From: an uncultured Trueperaceae bacterium
GTDB taxonomy: Bacteria; Deinococcota; Deinococci; Deinococcales; Trueperaceae
Direction: 5' to 3'
Length of the DNA stretch: 64,000 nt
Assembly (NCBI GenBank): GCA_937873495.1
Contig: CALMXZ010000008.1
Span: forward strand, 124,001 to 188,000
A program made the translations under genes and the position numbers. The notes under the pieces were generated by a model. It saw nothing but the letters and a program-made list of their open reading frames with translations, did no database searches and was not told the origin of the DNA. Each line of letters starts with the position of its first letter. The first letter of the stretch is position 1. Below, one piece after another: positions 17,120 through 25,784 of this stretch.

Positions 17120-18199
17120 TTGGCCAACGTCACTTTCCGATCGATCACCAAGCAGTTCGGCAACTTCACGGCCGTCAACGACGTCTCCTTCGAGATCCAC
17201 GACGGCGAGTTCGTATGCCTCCTCGGCCCCTCCGGGTGCGGCAAGACGACCACGCTCAGGATGATCGCCGGGCTCGAACAGCCCACGAGCGGCCGCATCC
17301 TCATCGGCCAGGACGACGTCACGGAGGCCAAACCGAAGGAGCGGGACATCGGCATGGTCTTCCAGGACTACGCCCTCTTCCCGCACATGACCATCGCGGA
17401 CAACATCGCCTACCCGCTGAAGGTGCGCGGGGTCGGCCAGGCTGAGCGCCACAGGCGGGCGGGCGAGGTGGCCAAGAACCTCTCCATCGACCAGCTCCTC
17501 GAGCGGCGCCCCGGCCAGATCTCGGGCGGGCAGCAGCAGCGCACGTCGGTCGCTCGTGCGGTGGTACACAAGCCGCGGGTGTACCTCTTCGACGAACCGC
17601 TCTCCAACCTCGATGCCAAGCTGCGCCTCGAAGCGCGCAGCTTCCTCAAGCACCTGCAGCGCGAGCTCGGCGTGACGTCCATCTACGTCACACACGATCA
17701 GGCCGAGGCCATGGCCATGGCCGACCGCGTCGCCGTGATGGACCGCGGCCAGATCGTCCAGTTCGGCCCACCCCTGACGGTCTACCGGGAGCCCGCCACG
17801 ACCTTCGTCGCGAACTTCCTCGGGAGCCCCCCGATGAACCTCCTGCCCGTCAGGTACGAGGGCGGCGCGTTCAAGGCGGCCACTTTCGAACTGGACGCCG
17901 GCCCGTTCGCCGAGCGGCTCCGGGGCATCGCGGCCGGGAGCCAGCTCACGCTCGGCGTCCGCCCCGAGCACGTGCGCATGGGCGGCGCGGGCGACGCGTG
18001 GCGCATCCCGGGCGAGGTCTACGCCGTCGAACCCCTCGGGCCGGAGTCGCTCGTCACCCTGAGGGTCGCAGGTGCCCTCGTGACCGCCAGGCTGTTCGGC
18101 GACGACCCGCCCACGGCTACCGGCGCGACCAGCTTCGCCTTCGACCCCAGCAACCTGCACGTGTTCGGTCCGGACGGCCGGCGCCTGGCCGCGCGGTGA
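17120..18199 (+). CDS. ABC transporter ATP-binding protein (MalK/UgpC-like)
   Basis: Cytoplasmic ATPase of the sugar transporter, 359 aa. Walker A GPSGCGKTT is at residues 36-44, the Q-loop is in MVFQDYALFPH, the signature is ISGGQQQRTSVARA and Walker B is VYLFDEPLSNLDAK. A C-terminal TOBE-type regulatory region follows (NFLGSPPMNLLPV, GVRPEHV). The TTG at 17120 is preferred; an alternative TTG is three codons upstream. The stop overlaps the GTG of the PHP hydrolase gene. Having its own dedicated ATPase makes this a complete CUT1 system. Confidence 0.95.
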   Translation: MANVTFRSITKQFGNFTAVNDVSFEIHDGEFVCLLGPSGCGKTTTLRMIAGLEQPTSGRILIGQDDVTEAKPKERDIGMVFQDYALFPHMTIADNIAYPLKVRGVGQAERHRRAGEVAKNLSIDQLLERRPGQISGGQQQRTSVARAVVHKPRVYLFDEPLSNLDAKLRLEARSFLKHLQRELGVTSIYVTHDQAEAMAMADRVAVMDRGQIVQFGPPLTVYREPATTFVANFLGSPPMNLLPVRYEGGAFKAATFELDAGPFAERLRGIAAGSQLTLGVRPEHVRMGGAGDAWRIPGEVYAVEPLGPESLVTLRVAGALVTARLFGDDPPTATGATSFAFDPSNLHVFGPDGRRLAAR

Positions 18200-19830
18200 T
18201 CGCCTTCGAGGGCCGGGTCACGCCGGCGACCCGCGCCGAGAGCGTCTATCTCTACCTACCCTTCGACGTGCCAGCGGGCGCGGAGCGGATCGGCGTGCGC
18301 TACGCGTTCGAGGCGGGTAGCATCCTCGACCTCGGCCTGTTCGACCCGGAGGTAAGGCCGTTCCCGTCCACAACGGGTTTCAGGGGTTGGAGCGGCAGCG
18401 CGAGGCGCGAGGCGTTCGTGAGCGCCACGGAGGCCACGCCCGGCTACATCGCCGGGCCGCTGCAGGCCGGACGGTGGCAGGTCGTGCTCGGGCTCGCGCT
18501 CGTCGACGACGGCGGCTGCGACTACCGGGTCACGGTCGAGGTGACCGCGGGCTCGCCGGGGGCCGAGCCCGTCGGCCCGCCGCCGGACCGGCCGACCACC
18601 AAGGCCAGCTACTCGCTCGGCATCGGCGCCGGGCTGCCGTCCGAGCAGGCGACCGCGCAGCCTGCCACGCACCCTGCGGCGCACCCTGCCGCGCGATCCG
18701 CCGACCACCCTGCCGCTCGCTTCGCCACTCACTCCGCCGCGCGCCCTGCCGCTCCCGCCGCGGGCCGCACCTGGTACCGCGGCGACCTGCAGAGCCACAC
18801 GTACTACAGCGACGCCCGCGGCTCGCTGCCAGATCTCCTGGCGGAGGCGCGGAGCCGAGCGCTCGACTTCCTGGCCATCACCGACCACAACACCTCGAGC
18901 CACCACCTCGAGCTCGGCAGGTGGAGCGCCGGCGGGCCGACCTCGGCCGGCCTCCTCCTCGTGCCAGGCGAGGAGGTGACCACCTACCGCGGCCACGCCA
19001 ACGTGTGGGGCGTAGGCGGCTGGACCGACTTCCGGATCGAACGGCCCGGCGACCTGGCGCGCCTCGTGCGCCAGGTCAACGAGCGCGGCGGCCTCTTCTC
19101 CGTCAACCACCCGAAGGTGACCCCGGGCTGCCTCGGGTGCGACTGGGAGTACGAGGTCCCCGACGGCGCTGCCAGCCTGGAGGCGTGGCAGGGTCCGTGG
19201 CTCATGCGCAACTGGGACTCCCTGGCGCGCTACGACGCGCTCCTGCGCGCCGGGCGGAGGCTGACGCTCGTCGGCGGGAGCGACAGGCACCACCCCGGCT
19301 ACCCGAACCACGACCAGCCCTTCCTCCAGGTCGGCTCGCCAACGACGTGGCTCGAGCTCACCGAGCCGTCCGTCCCGGCCGTCCTTGACGCGATCCGCGC
19401 CGGCCGCGCCTTCGTGAGCGAGGCTCCAGAAGGACCGTTCCTAGAGCTCGGCGTCGGGGGCGTCGGGATGGGTGGGGCCGTTGCCATGGGCAACGCCGGC
19501 GCCGGCATGGTCGGCGAGGGCGGCGGCGGCACCGTCGCGGCCGCCGCGCGCGTCGGGGGCGCCGCCGGCGACGTGCTCACCTGGATCGGTAGCGGCGGAG
19601 TGCTCAGGGAGACCGTGATAGCGGGCGACGACTTCACGGACGAGTGGGAGTGGCCCGCCCAAGGCCCGTACCTTCGCGTCGAGGTGGTGGCCCGGGCCTC
19701 CCTACCCGGCTTCCTCGACGAGCTGGCGCGCTTCGAGGCGGCGGGCCGGCTGCCGCCGTACCTGAAGCGCGAAGAGGTCGTCGCGAACCCGTGGCGGCGG
19801 GCGCTCTCCAACCCGGTTTACGTGGAGTAG
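18196..19830 (+). CDS. CehA/McbA family PHP-type metallohydrolase
   Basis: Predicted metal-dependent phosphoesterase or hydrolase, 544 aa, no signal peptide. An N-terminal beta-rich region (about 1-145) precedes an Ala/His/Pro-rich linker (about 150-193). The PHP domain follows with GDLQSHTYYSDA and LAITDHNTSSHH as metal-binding motifs, then FSVNHPKV and GGSDRHH. A Gly/Ala-rich low-complexity stretch near residues 418-455 splits the C-terminal part. The GTG at 18196 overlaps the ATPase stop. As the last gene of the mannoside operon it may remove a phosphate or phosphodiester substituent from the imported glycan; the substrate is inferred only from position. Confidence 0.88.
   Translation: MIAFEGRVTPATRAESVYLYLPFDVPAGAERIGVRYAFEAGSILDLGLFDPEVRPFPSTTGFRGWSGSARREAFVSATEATPGYIAGPLQAGRWQVVLGLALVDDGGCDYRVTVEVTAGSPGAEPVGPPPDRPTTKASYSLGIGAGLPSEQATAQPATHPAAHPAARSADHPAARFATHSAARPAAPAAGRTWYRGDLQSHTYYSDARGSLPDLLAEARSRALDFLAITDHNTSSHHLELGRWSAGGPTSAGLLLVPGEEVTTYRGHANVWGVGGWTDFRIERPGDLARLVRQVNERGGLFSVNHPKVTPGCLGCDWEYEVPDGAASLEAWQGPWLMRNWDSLARYDALLRAGRRLTLVGGSDRHHPGYPNHDQPFLQVGSPTTWLELTEPSVPAVLDAIRAGRAFVSEAPEGPFLELGVGGVGMGGAVAMGNAGAGMVGEGGGGTVAAAARVGGAAGDVLTWIGSGGVLRETVIAGDDFTDEWEWPAQGPYLRVEVVARASLPGFLDELARFEAAGRLPPYLKREEVVANPWRRALSNPVYVE
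18655..18770 (+). repeat. Degenerate CACCCTGCCGC-type repeat encoding an Ala/His/Pro linker
   Basis: Short imperfect repeats of a CACCCTGCCGC-like word occur in frame in the PHP hydrolase gene. They encode an Ala/His/Pro/Arg-rich linker between the N-terminal beta region and the PHP domain. Such repeats can vary in copy number between strains. Confidence 0.6.
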
Positions 19831-19909
19831 GAGAAGCGCCGGCGGCCTTGGGGCGGCCATGTTCCCGGAGGGACCGAGGCGCGTGGCCCACCCGCCAACG
19901 GCTGGCGGC

Positions 19910-20929
19910 CTAGAACCCCCCTCGGTCCGCCACGAACGCGAGCGCCTCGTCCTCGTAGGCCATGAAGTTCGCGCACCCGTGGCGCGTGACGACGATGGCG
20001 CCGCACGCGTTGCCCATGCGCGCGCTCCTGTACCAGTCCCAACCCTTGAGGCGACCGTAGATGAAGCCGCTGGCGAACGCGTCGCCTGCGCCAAGCACGT
20101 TGTGCACCTCGACCGGGAAGCCGGGCACGTCCGTCACGGTGCCGTCACGCAGGAAGACGCTCGCGCCCTGCGCGCCACGCTTCACGATGAGCGCCTGCGG
20201 ACCGGATGGCACTGCGAGGAGCGCGCGCGCGTTGGCGTCGACGTCGCCCTCTATCCTCGGCGCCGAGACCTGCTGATGGGTGATGCGCACCTGCGCGGCG
20301 TCGCTCAGCATGGCCGCGTTGATCTCCTCCTCCGTGCCAAGCGCGACGTCGACACTCGGCAGCAGCGCCCGGGCGCAGACGCCGAAGGCGCGCGGGTCGT
20401 GCCACTGGTCGGCGCGGAAGTCGAGGTCGAAGAACACGGTCGCGCCGGCCGCCTTGGCGCGCTCGGCGGCGAAGAACGTGGCGCTGCGGCTCGGCTCGCG
20501 GCTCAGGCCCGTGCCGGAGACCTCCAAAGCCCGCGCGCGCTCGAGCGGCGCCGCCAGCACGTCGTCCATGGTGAGCTGCATGTCGGCGGCGTTGTCGCGG
20601 TAGAAGACGAGGGGGAAGCGGTCGGGCGGTTCGATGCCGAGGAGCACTGCGCTCGAGCGGGCACCCCGCTTGCGGGGCAGGAAGCCGACGTCCACCCCTT
20701 CGCGCCTCAGGAACGCGAGGATGAAGTCGCCGACCTTGTCCTCGCCGACGGCCGTCAGCAGACCTGTGCGCAGCCCGAGCCGGTTGGCACCGACCGCGAT
20801 GTTGGTGGGGCTGCCGCCAACGTAGGCGGCGAAGCTCGTTATCTCCTCGAACGGCGCGCCGATGTCGTTGGCGTACAGGTCGATGGAGGAGCGCCCCATC
20901 GTGATGAGGTCGTACTCCTTGGCGCTCAC
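19910..20929 (-). CDS. iolC: 5-dehydro-2-deoxygluconokinase (IolC)
   Basis: PfkB-family kinase phosphorylating 2-deoxy-5-keto-D-gluconate in myo-inositol catabolism, 339 aa. The N-terminus DLITMGRSSIDLYANDIG is typical of IolC. YVGGSPTNIAVGANRLG is the substrate loop, and the anion-hole motif GAGDAFASGF lies near residue 280. The GTG start overlaps the stop of iolB (GTGA). It is the last gene of the inositol operon and converges on the PHP hydrolase gene across a 79-base spacer. Confidence 0.94.
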   Translation of the reverse strand: MSAKEYDLITMGRSSIDLYANDIGAPFEEITSFAAYVGGSPTNIAVGANRLGLRTGLLTAVGEDKVGDFILAFLRREGVDVGFLPRKRGARSSAVLLGIEPPDRFPLVFYRDNAADMQLTMDDVLAAPLERARALEVSGTGLSREPSRSATFFAAERAKAAGATVFFDLDFRADQWHDPRAFGVCARALLPSVDVALGTEEEINAAMLSDAAQVRITHQQVSAPRIEGDVDANARALLAVPSGPQALIVKRGAQGASVFLRDGTVTDVPGFPVEVHNVLGAGDAFASGFIYGRLKGWDWYRSARMGNACGAIVVTRHGCANFMAYEDEALAFVADRGGF

Positions 20930-21789
20930 TCGGCACCCCCGTCAGTCGCGCCGCGGCGCGCCGCGTTGCCCAACGGCAACCGCAGGCGCTTCGCCGCGCC
21001 CTCCCAGTTACCGCGCACCCAGGCGAGCTGCGGCTCGTCGCGCGCGACCCACGACGGCGTGTCGCCGGCCAGGAAGTTCAGGTAGTAGCAGTCGTAACCG
21101 GGCGCCGTGACGACGGGGTGGTACCCCTGGCGCACGAGGACCGTGTCGCCGTCCTCGGCCCTCACGACCTCGTCGAGCGAACGGTCGTCCGTGTAGAGGC
21201 GCTGGAGGGCCCAACCGTCCCGCGGCTGGAACCGGTAGTGGTAGACCTCCTCGAGGTCGACCTCGTCGGGCGGAGCTTGAACGTCGTGCTTGTGGGGCGG
21301 GTACGAGCTCCAGTTGCCAGATGGGGTGTAGACCTCGACACAGAGGAGCTTCTCGGCGCCGCCCGGGTCGATGACATGGCTGATCTGGCGCGTGACGTTG
21401 TGCCCGCCGCGGATCTCGACCTCGACATCGTCCGGCGTGATGAACCTGGGCCGGAGGCGCCCCTCGGCCGGCGCGGTGGCCAGCGCCACCTCGACTGCGG
21501 AGTCGGCGCGCAAGCGCCACTCCTGCCCCGGCGGCAAGTAGAGCGCATGGGGCAACCCGGCGAACACGCCGGCGCGCCCCTTGAACGTCCTCGTCTCGCC
21601 CGCCGCGGAGATCGTCGCGTCACCGGCCAGCACGACCAGGCAGAGTTCGACGCCGTCGGTGCTGCCCGAGAGCGTCTCGCCTGGGGCCGCCCGTCTGGTC
21701 TCGAAACCCAGGTACTTCCATCCCGCGTCGCGCGGCGTGAGCACCGCGCCCGTCACGCCCGTCGGCTCGTAAGGGACCTTGTGCCGCAT
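20926..21789 (-). CDS. iolB: 5-deoxy-glucuronate isomerase (IolB)
   Basis: Bicupin isomerase converting 5-deoxy-glucuronate to 2-deoxy-5-keto-gluconate, 287 aa. The double cupin has SSYPPHKHD near residue 165 with a downstream EEVYHYRFQP; these supply the His and Glu metal ligands. The C-terminal HPVVTAPGYDCYYLNFLAG is family-typical. The ATG at 21789 has GAGGAG about eleven bases upstream. It lies between iolG and iolC, with a 59-base gap after iolG. Confidence 0.93.
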   Translation of the reverse strand: MRHKVPYEPTGVTGAVLTPRDAGWKYLGFETRRAAPGETLSGSTDGVELCLVVLAGDATISAAGETRTFKGRAGVFAGLPHALYLPPGQEWRLRADSAVEVALATAPAEGRLRPRFITPDDVEVEIRGGHNVTRQISHVIDPGGAEKLLCVEVYTPSGNWSSYPPHKHDVQAPPDEVDLEEVYHYRFQPRDGWALQRLYTDDRSLDEVVRAEDGDTVLVRQGYHPVVTAPGYDCYYLNFLAGDTPSWVARDEPQLAWVRGNWEGAAKRLRLPLGNAARRGATDGGAE

Positions 21790-21848
21790 GTTCGCGTTCG
21801 CTCCTCGGTCTGGTGCTGCCCGGTCCTGCGCTGCTCGGTCGGGCGCGC

Positions 21849-22880
21849 TCACCGCGGCCCGACCTCGGCCAGGTAGACGGGCTCGCCGCGCTGGAGGCTC
21901 TCCCTGGCCGCCACCGCCACCCGCAATGACTCGATGGCGTCCTCCGGCCCGGGCGTCGGTCGCTGAAGCGCCCGCAACGCGCTCACGAACGCCTGCACCT
22001 CGCTCAGGTAGGCGTCTCGGAAGCGCTCCAGGAAGTAGTAGACGTAGTCGCCGCGGATGCCGCCCTCGCCGTAGCGCCACACGTTCGTGGCGCGTTCGAC
22101 CTCGGAGACGACCTTGCCGCGCGCGCAGTGCACCTCGACGCGCAGGTCGTAGCCGTAGAGCGTGCGGCGCGTGTTCTGCAGCACGCCGATGGCGCCGGAG
22201 GCGAACTCGAGGGTCAGGACGCTCGTGTCGACGTCGCCGTGCTTCTCCAGGTAGGGCGCTACCAGGACGCGTCCGAGGGCGTTGACGCGCGCCACCTCGC
22301 CGGCCACGAAGCGCGCCATGTCGATGTCGTGGATCACGGAGTCGACGTAGATGCCCCCCGAGACGGCCACGTACTCCTCGGGTGGCGGCGTCGGATCGGA
22401 GGACTGGCTGCGGAACATCTCGACGCGCCCGAGCTCGCCGGCATGGACGGCGCGCGCCACCTCGGCGTAGCCGGGGTCGTAGCGTCGGTTGAAGCCGATC
22501 TGGAACGGCACGCCGGTGTCGGCCACGACGGCGAGCGCCTCGGCGGTGCTCGCCAGGTCCTGGGCGACGGGTTTCTCGCAGAAGATGGCCTTGCCTGCGC
22601 GCGCCGCGGCCATGAGGTGCGCCGCGTGCAAGGTCGTCGGGGAGGCGATGACGACGGCCTGCACGGCCGGGTCCGCGAGTGCCGCAGCGAGGTCGGTCCC
22701 TGCCGCCGCCCCGCCGTAAGCCGCCCGTTCGGCCGCCGCCCCGTCGGCGTCGACGACCCGCACCAGGTGGGCGCCATCGACGGCGCCGGCGAGGTGACGG
22801 GCGTGCAGCTTGCCCATCCTGCCTGCGCCGATGACCAAGAAGCCGATGTCGGCTCCCGTACCTGACTTACCAAGACTCAT
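21849..22880 (-). CDS. iolG: Inositol 2-dehydrogenase (IolG), Gfo/Idh/MocA family
   Basis: NAD-dependent dehydrogenase of 343 aa that oxidises myo-inositol to scyllo-inosose, the first step of the pathway. It shows Rossmann GFLVIGAGRMGKLHARHL, catalytic Lys in FCEKPVAQD, and FNRRYDPGY and IHDIDMARF, as in known IolG proteins. The ATG at 22880 has GAGGAG seven bases upstream; an upstream open frame is ignored. The gene is flanked by iolE and iolB, which makes the assignment firmer than for other Gfo/Idh proteins here. Confidence 0.88.
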   Translation of the reverse strand: MSLGKSGTGADIGFLVIGAGRMGKLHARHLAGAVDGAHLVRVVDADGAAAERAAYGGAAAGTDLAAALADPAVQAVVIASPTTLHAAHLMAAARAGKAIFCEKPVAQDLASTAEALAVVADTGVPFQIGFNRRYDPGYAEVARAVHAGELGRVEMFRSQSSDPTPPPEEYVAVSGGIYVDSVIHDIDMARFVAGEVARVNALGRVLVAPYLEKHGDVDTSVLTLEFASGAIGVLQNTRRTLYGYDLRVEVHCARGKVVSEVERATNVWRYGEGGIRGDYVYYFLERFRDAYLSEVQAFVSALRALQRPTPGPEDAIESLRVAVAARESLQRGEPVYLAEVGPR

Positions 22881-22908
22881 CGTGTACTCCTCGGCTCGAG
22901 CGGCGCGC

Positions 22909-23853
22909 TCACAACCCGTACCTGTCGCGCAGGAACGCGCGGGCCGCCCCCGACACGCGGTAGGGATCGTGCACCGCCGGGTCCTGCTCGGCTTCGACGA
23001 TGTACCAGCCCGTGTAACCGGCGCCCTCGAGCGCGCCGATGACGGGGTCGAAGGCGAGCGCACCCACGCCCGGCGTGCAGAAGACGTTCGCCTTCACGGC
23101 CTCGACGAAGGAGAGGCCATCGCGCCTCACGCGCGCGAGGACGTCGGCCCGCACGTCCTTCAGGTGGACGTAGCCGACGCGCGCGGCGAAGCGTCGCGCC
23201 GTCGCGGCCGGGTCGCCGCCGCCGTAAGCGATGTGGCCGGTGTCGAGGCAGTAGCCGACGAGGGCCGGGTCGGTCGACGCGAACAGGCGCTCGATCTCCG
23301 CCGGCTTCTCGATGGCGGTGCCGCCGTGCGGATGCACGCACAGTGCCACCCCGTGTTCGCGCGCGTACGCGCCGACCTGGTCGAGGGCGGAACAGACCCG
23401 GTCCCATTGCGCGTCCGAGAGCGGCTCGACGGCGCCAAGCGGGCCCCGCCTGTCCCAGTGCAGCGAGCCGCCGCCCTCTGCGAGGTTGGCGAAGCCCGCG
23501 CCGGCGGCGCGGCAGAAATCCATGTGCGCGCGCGCCGCCGCCAGTTCGTCCGCCAAGAACTCGGCGTGAGCGAAGTTCGTCCAGCGGTAGGCGCCGGCCA
23601 GCACGAGCCCATGCTCGGCGAGGGCGGCGCGCAACGCGGTCGGCTCCTGCGGGTAGACGTAGCTCATCTCGGAGGCCGCGTAGCCGAGCTCGGACATCTC
23701 GCTCATGACGCGGTCGGCGGTGTACTCCGGGCCCCAGCCGCGGATGTCGTCGTTGACCCAACCGATGGGTCCGATGCCGACCCGACCCCGCGACCACGGG
23801 CCGCCCTGCGCGCCGGGCGGGCGACCCGCCGCACCTCTGCTCGTCTCGCTCAT
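22909..23853 (-). CDS. iolE: Myo-inosose-2 dehydratase (IolE)
   Basis: TIM-barrel dehydratase of 314 aa acting on scyllo-inosose. The IolE signature GIGPIGWVNDD is at residues 26-36. Metal-ligand candidates are in VHPHGGTAIE, LDTGHIAYGG and VHLKDVRADV. A Gly/Pro-rich extension of about 24 residues precedes the barrel. The ATG at 23853 overlaps the iolD stop and has GAGGA five bases upstream. Upstream in-frame starts would extend into iolD. Confidence 0.92.
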   Translation of the reverse strand: MSETSRGAAGRPPGAQGGPWSRGRVGIGPIGWVNDDIRGWGPEYTADRVMSEMSELGYAASEMSYVYPQEPTALRAALAEHGLVLAGAYRWTNFAHAEFLADELAAARAHMDFCRAAGAGFANLAEGGGSLHWDRRGPLGAVEPLSDAQWDRVCSALDQVGAYAREHGVALCVHPHGGTAIEKPAEIERLFASTDPALVGYCLDTGHIAYGGGDPAATARRFAARVGYVHLKDVRADVLARVRRDGLSFVEAVKANVFCTPGVGALAFDPVIGALEGAGYTGWYIVEAEQDPAVHDPYRVSGAARAFLRDRYGL

Positions 23854-25784
23854 ACCGTCCTCTGCCTCGCTCTGCCGCGGTCGTACTCCCACCGCGCGGC
23901 GCGCACGTTCTCCTGCTCAGTAGCCTCGGCGATGGGCACGTCCCACCAGCCCTCGAAGCCCGGCACCCGTTTCTCAGGGTGCGCCGGCACGACGATCACC
24001 GTGACGCGCCCTGAGGAGCGCGCCGCGGCCAGCGCGGCTATCAGCGCCTCCCTCGTCGGCGCGAACACGGCGTCGGCGCCGAGCGCCGCCGCGTGAGCCG
24101 TGTAATCGACGCTCTGGTACGGCCCGTCCAAGGCGTCGCCGCCCGCGGCGCGGGCCCTCAGCTCGTTGAGGAAGGACGGCGTGCCGGAAGCGCGCTGCAG
24201 GCCGTGGATCGACTGGAAGCCGTGGTTGTCGACCAGCACGATGGTAAAACGCAGCCCTTCGGCCAGCGCCGTCACGATCTCGCTGTTCATCATCAGGTAG
24301 GAGCCGTCGCCGATCATGACCACGACCTCGCGCTCAGGCTCGGCCAGCTTGACGCCGATGCCGGCGGGGATCTCGTAACCCATGCACGAGTAGCCGTACT
24401 CGAGATGGTAGGCCTTCGGGTCGGACGGCCGCCACAGCTTGAGGAGGTCGCCCGGCATGCTGCCGGCCGCGCAAACGACGGTGGCGTGACCGCCGACGGC
24501 ATCGTTGACGATGCCGATGACCTCGGCCTGCGCTAGGCGCTCGTCCGACCCGCCGCCCTCGTCTACCCGACCCGGGTCCACCCCGCCGCGGGTGGCGGCC
24601 AGCCCCTCGCCCGAGCGCAGGGCATCGACTATGCCGTCCCATTCGGCCTTGACAGCCTTCACCCGCTCCCGCCACGGCTGCGGCGCGCCGGTCCAACCGC
24701 CGGCCGCCAACTCGGCGCCCAGGCGCTCGAGCGCCCGCTTGGCATCCGCCACGAGCGGGAGGCTCCTCAGCTTGCCTGCGTCGGCCGCGGCGACGTTGAT
24801 GCTCACGAACTCCACGCCCGGGTCCTGGAAGGCTGTCTTCGAGGCCGTGACGAAGTCGCCGAGGCGCGTGCCGACCGCGATGACGAGGTCGGCGTCCGCG
24901 GCCAGGCGGTTGGCGGCCAGGCCCCCCGCGGCCCCCACCGCCCCGGCGTTGGACGGGTGGTCCCACGCCAGCGCGCCCTTGCCGGCCTGCGACTCCACCA
25001 CCGGCACGCCGTAGCGCCGCGCGAACGCCGCGAGCTCCGCGCTCGCGCCGGAGTAGACGACGCCCCCGCCGCATACGACGAGGGGCCGCCGCGCGCGCGC
25101 CAGCCGACGCGCCACCTCCGCGACGAGCTCCGGTTCCGGCTCGGGGCGCCGCACGCGCCACACGCGCTCGGCGAAGAACTCGGCGGGCCACTCGTAAGCT
25201 TCCGTCTGCACGTCCTCCGGGAGGGCGATGGTGACGGCGCCCGTCTCGGCCGGGTCGGTCAGCACGCGCATGGCCTCAGGCAAGACCGCGAGGAGCTGCT
25301 CTACGCGGGTGACGCGGGTGAAGAAGCGCGAGACGGGCCGGAAGGCGTCGTTCACGCTCACGTCGTGCTCGAGCGGGTGCTCGAGCTGCTGCAGCACGGG
25401 GTCGGGGATGCGGTTGGCGAAGTAGTCGGACGGGAATAGCAGGACGGGCAGGCGGTTGATGGTGGCGCCTGCCGCGCCCGTGAGCATGTTCGTGGACCCG
25501 GGGCCGATGGAGGCCGTGCAGGCGAGCGTCTGCAACCTGTCGGTGTGCTTGGCGAAGGCCGCGGCGGTATGGACCATGGCCTGCTCGTTCTGCGGCCTGA
25601 AGGCGCGCAAGCCGACCTCCGGCCCGAGCTCCTGCAGCGCCTGGCCGAGGCCGGTCACGTTGCCGTGGCCGAGGATGGCGAACATGCCGGGGACGAGCCG
25701 CCGCACCGTCCCGTCACGCTCGGACGACTGCGCGGCGAGGTACCTGACGATCGCCTGGCCGACGGTCGACCGCAGCGTGCTCAC
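23850..25784 (-). CDS. iolD: 3D-(3,5/4)-trihydroxycyclohexane-1,2-dione acylhydrolase (IolD)
   Basis: Thiamine-diphosphate enzyme opening the inositol ring, 644 aa, the usual length. The ThDP Glu is in RPQNEQAMVHTAAAFA, a central domain has VVCGGGVVYSGA, and the Mg-ThDP motif GDGSYLMMNSEI is near residue 492. The N-terminal MFAILGHGNVTGLGQAL is characteristic of IolD. The GTG at 25784 overlaps the ATPase stop. A very long open frame upstream of this start is a shadow of the transporter gene. A short Gly/Asp-rich insertion is seen near residue 400. Confidence 0.95.
   Translation of the reverse strand: MSTLRSTVGQAIVRYLAAQSSERDGTVRRLVPGMFAILGHGNVTGLGQALQELGPEVGLRAFRPQNEQAMVHTAAAFAKHTDRLQTLACTASIGPGSTNMLTGAAGATINRLPVLLFPSDYFANRIPDPVLQQLEHPLEHDVSVNDAFRPVSRFFTRVTRVEQLLAVLPEAMRVLTDPAETGAVTIALPEDVQTEAYEWPAEFFAERVWRVRRPEPEPELVAEVARRLARARRPLVVCGGGVVYSGASAELAAFARRYGVPVVESQAGKGALAWDHPSNAGAVGAAGGLAANRLAADADLVIAVGTRLGDFVTASKTAFQDPGVEFVSINVAAADAGKLRSLPLVADAKRALERLGAELAAGGWTGAPQPWRERVKAVKAEWDGIVDALRSGEGLAATRGGVDPGRVDEGGGSDERLAQAEVIGIVNDAVGGHATVVCAAGSMPGDLLKLWRPSDPKAYHLEYGYSCMGYEIPAGIGVKLAEPEREVVVMIGDGSYLMMNSEIVTALAEGLRFTIVLVDNHGFQSIHGLQRASGTPSFLNELRARAAGGDALDGPYQSVDYTAHAAALGADAVFAPTREALIAALAAARSSGRVTVIVVPAHPEKRVPGFEGWWDVPIAEATEQENVRAARWEYDRGRARQRTV

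Noticed and set aside
19859-21085. 408-codon plus-strand open frame
   Set aside because: It is antisense to iolC and iolB, both of which have clear family motifs.
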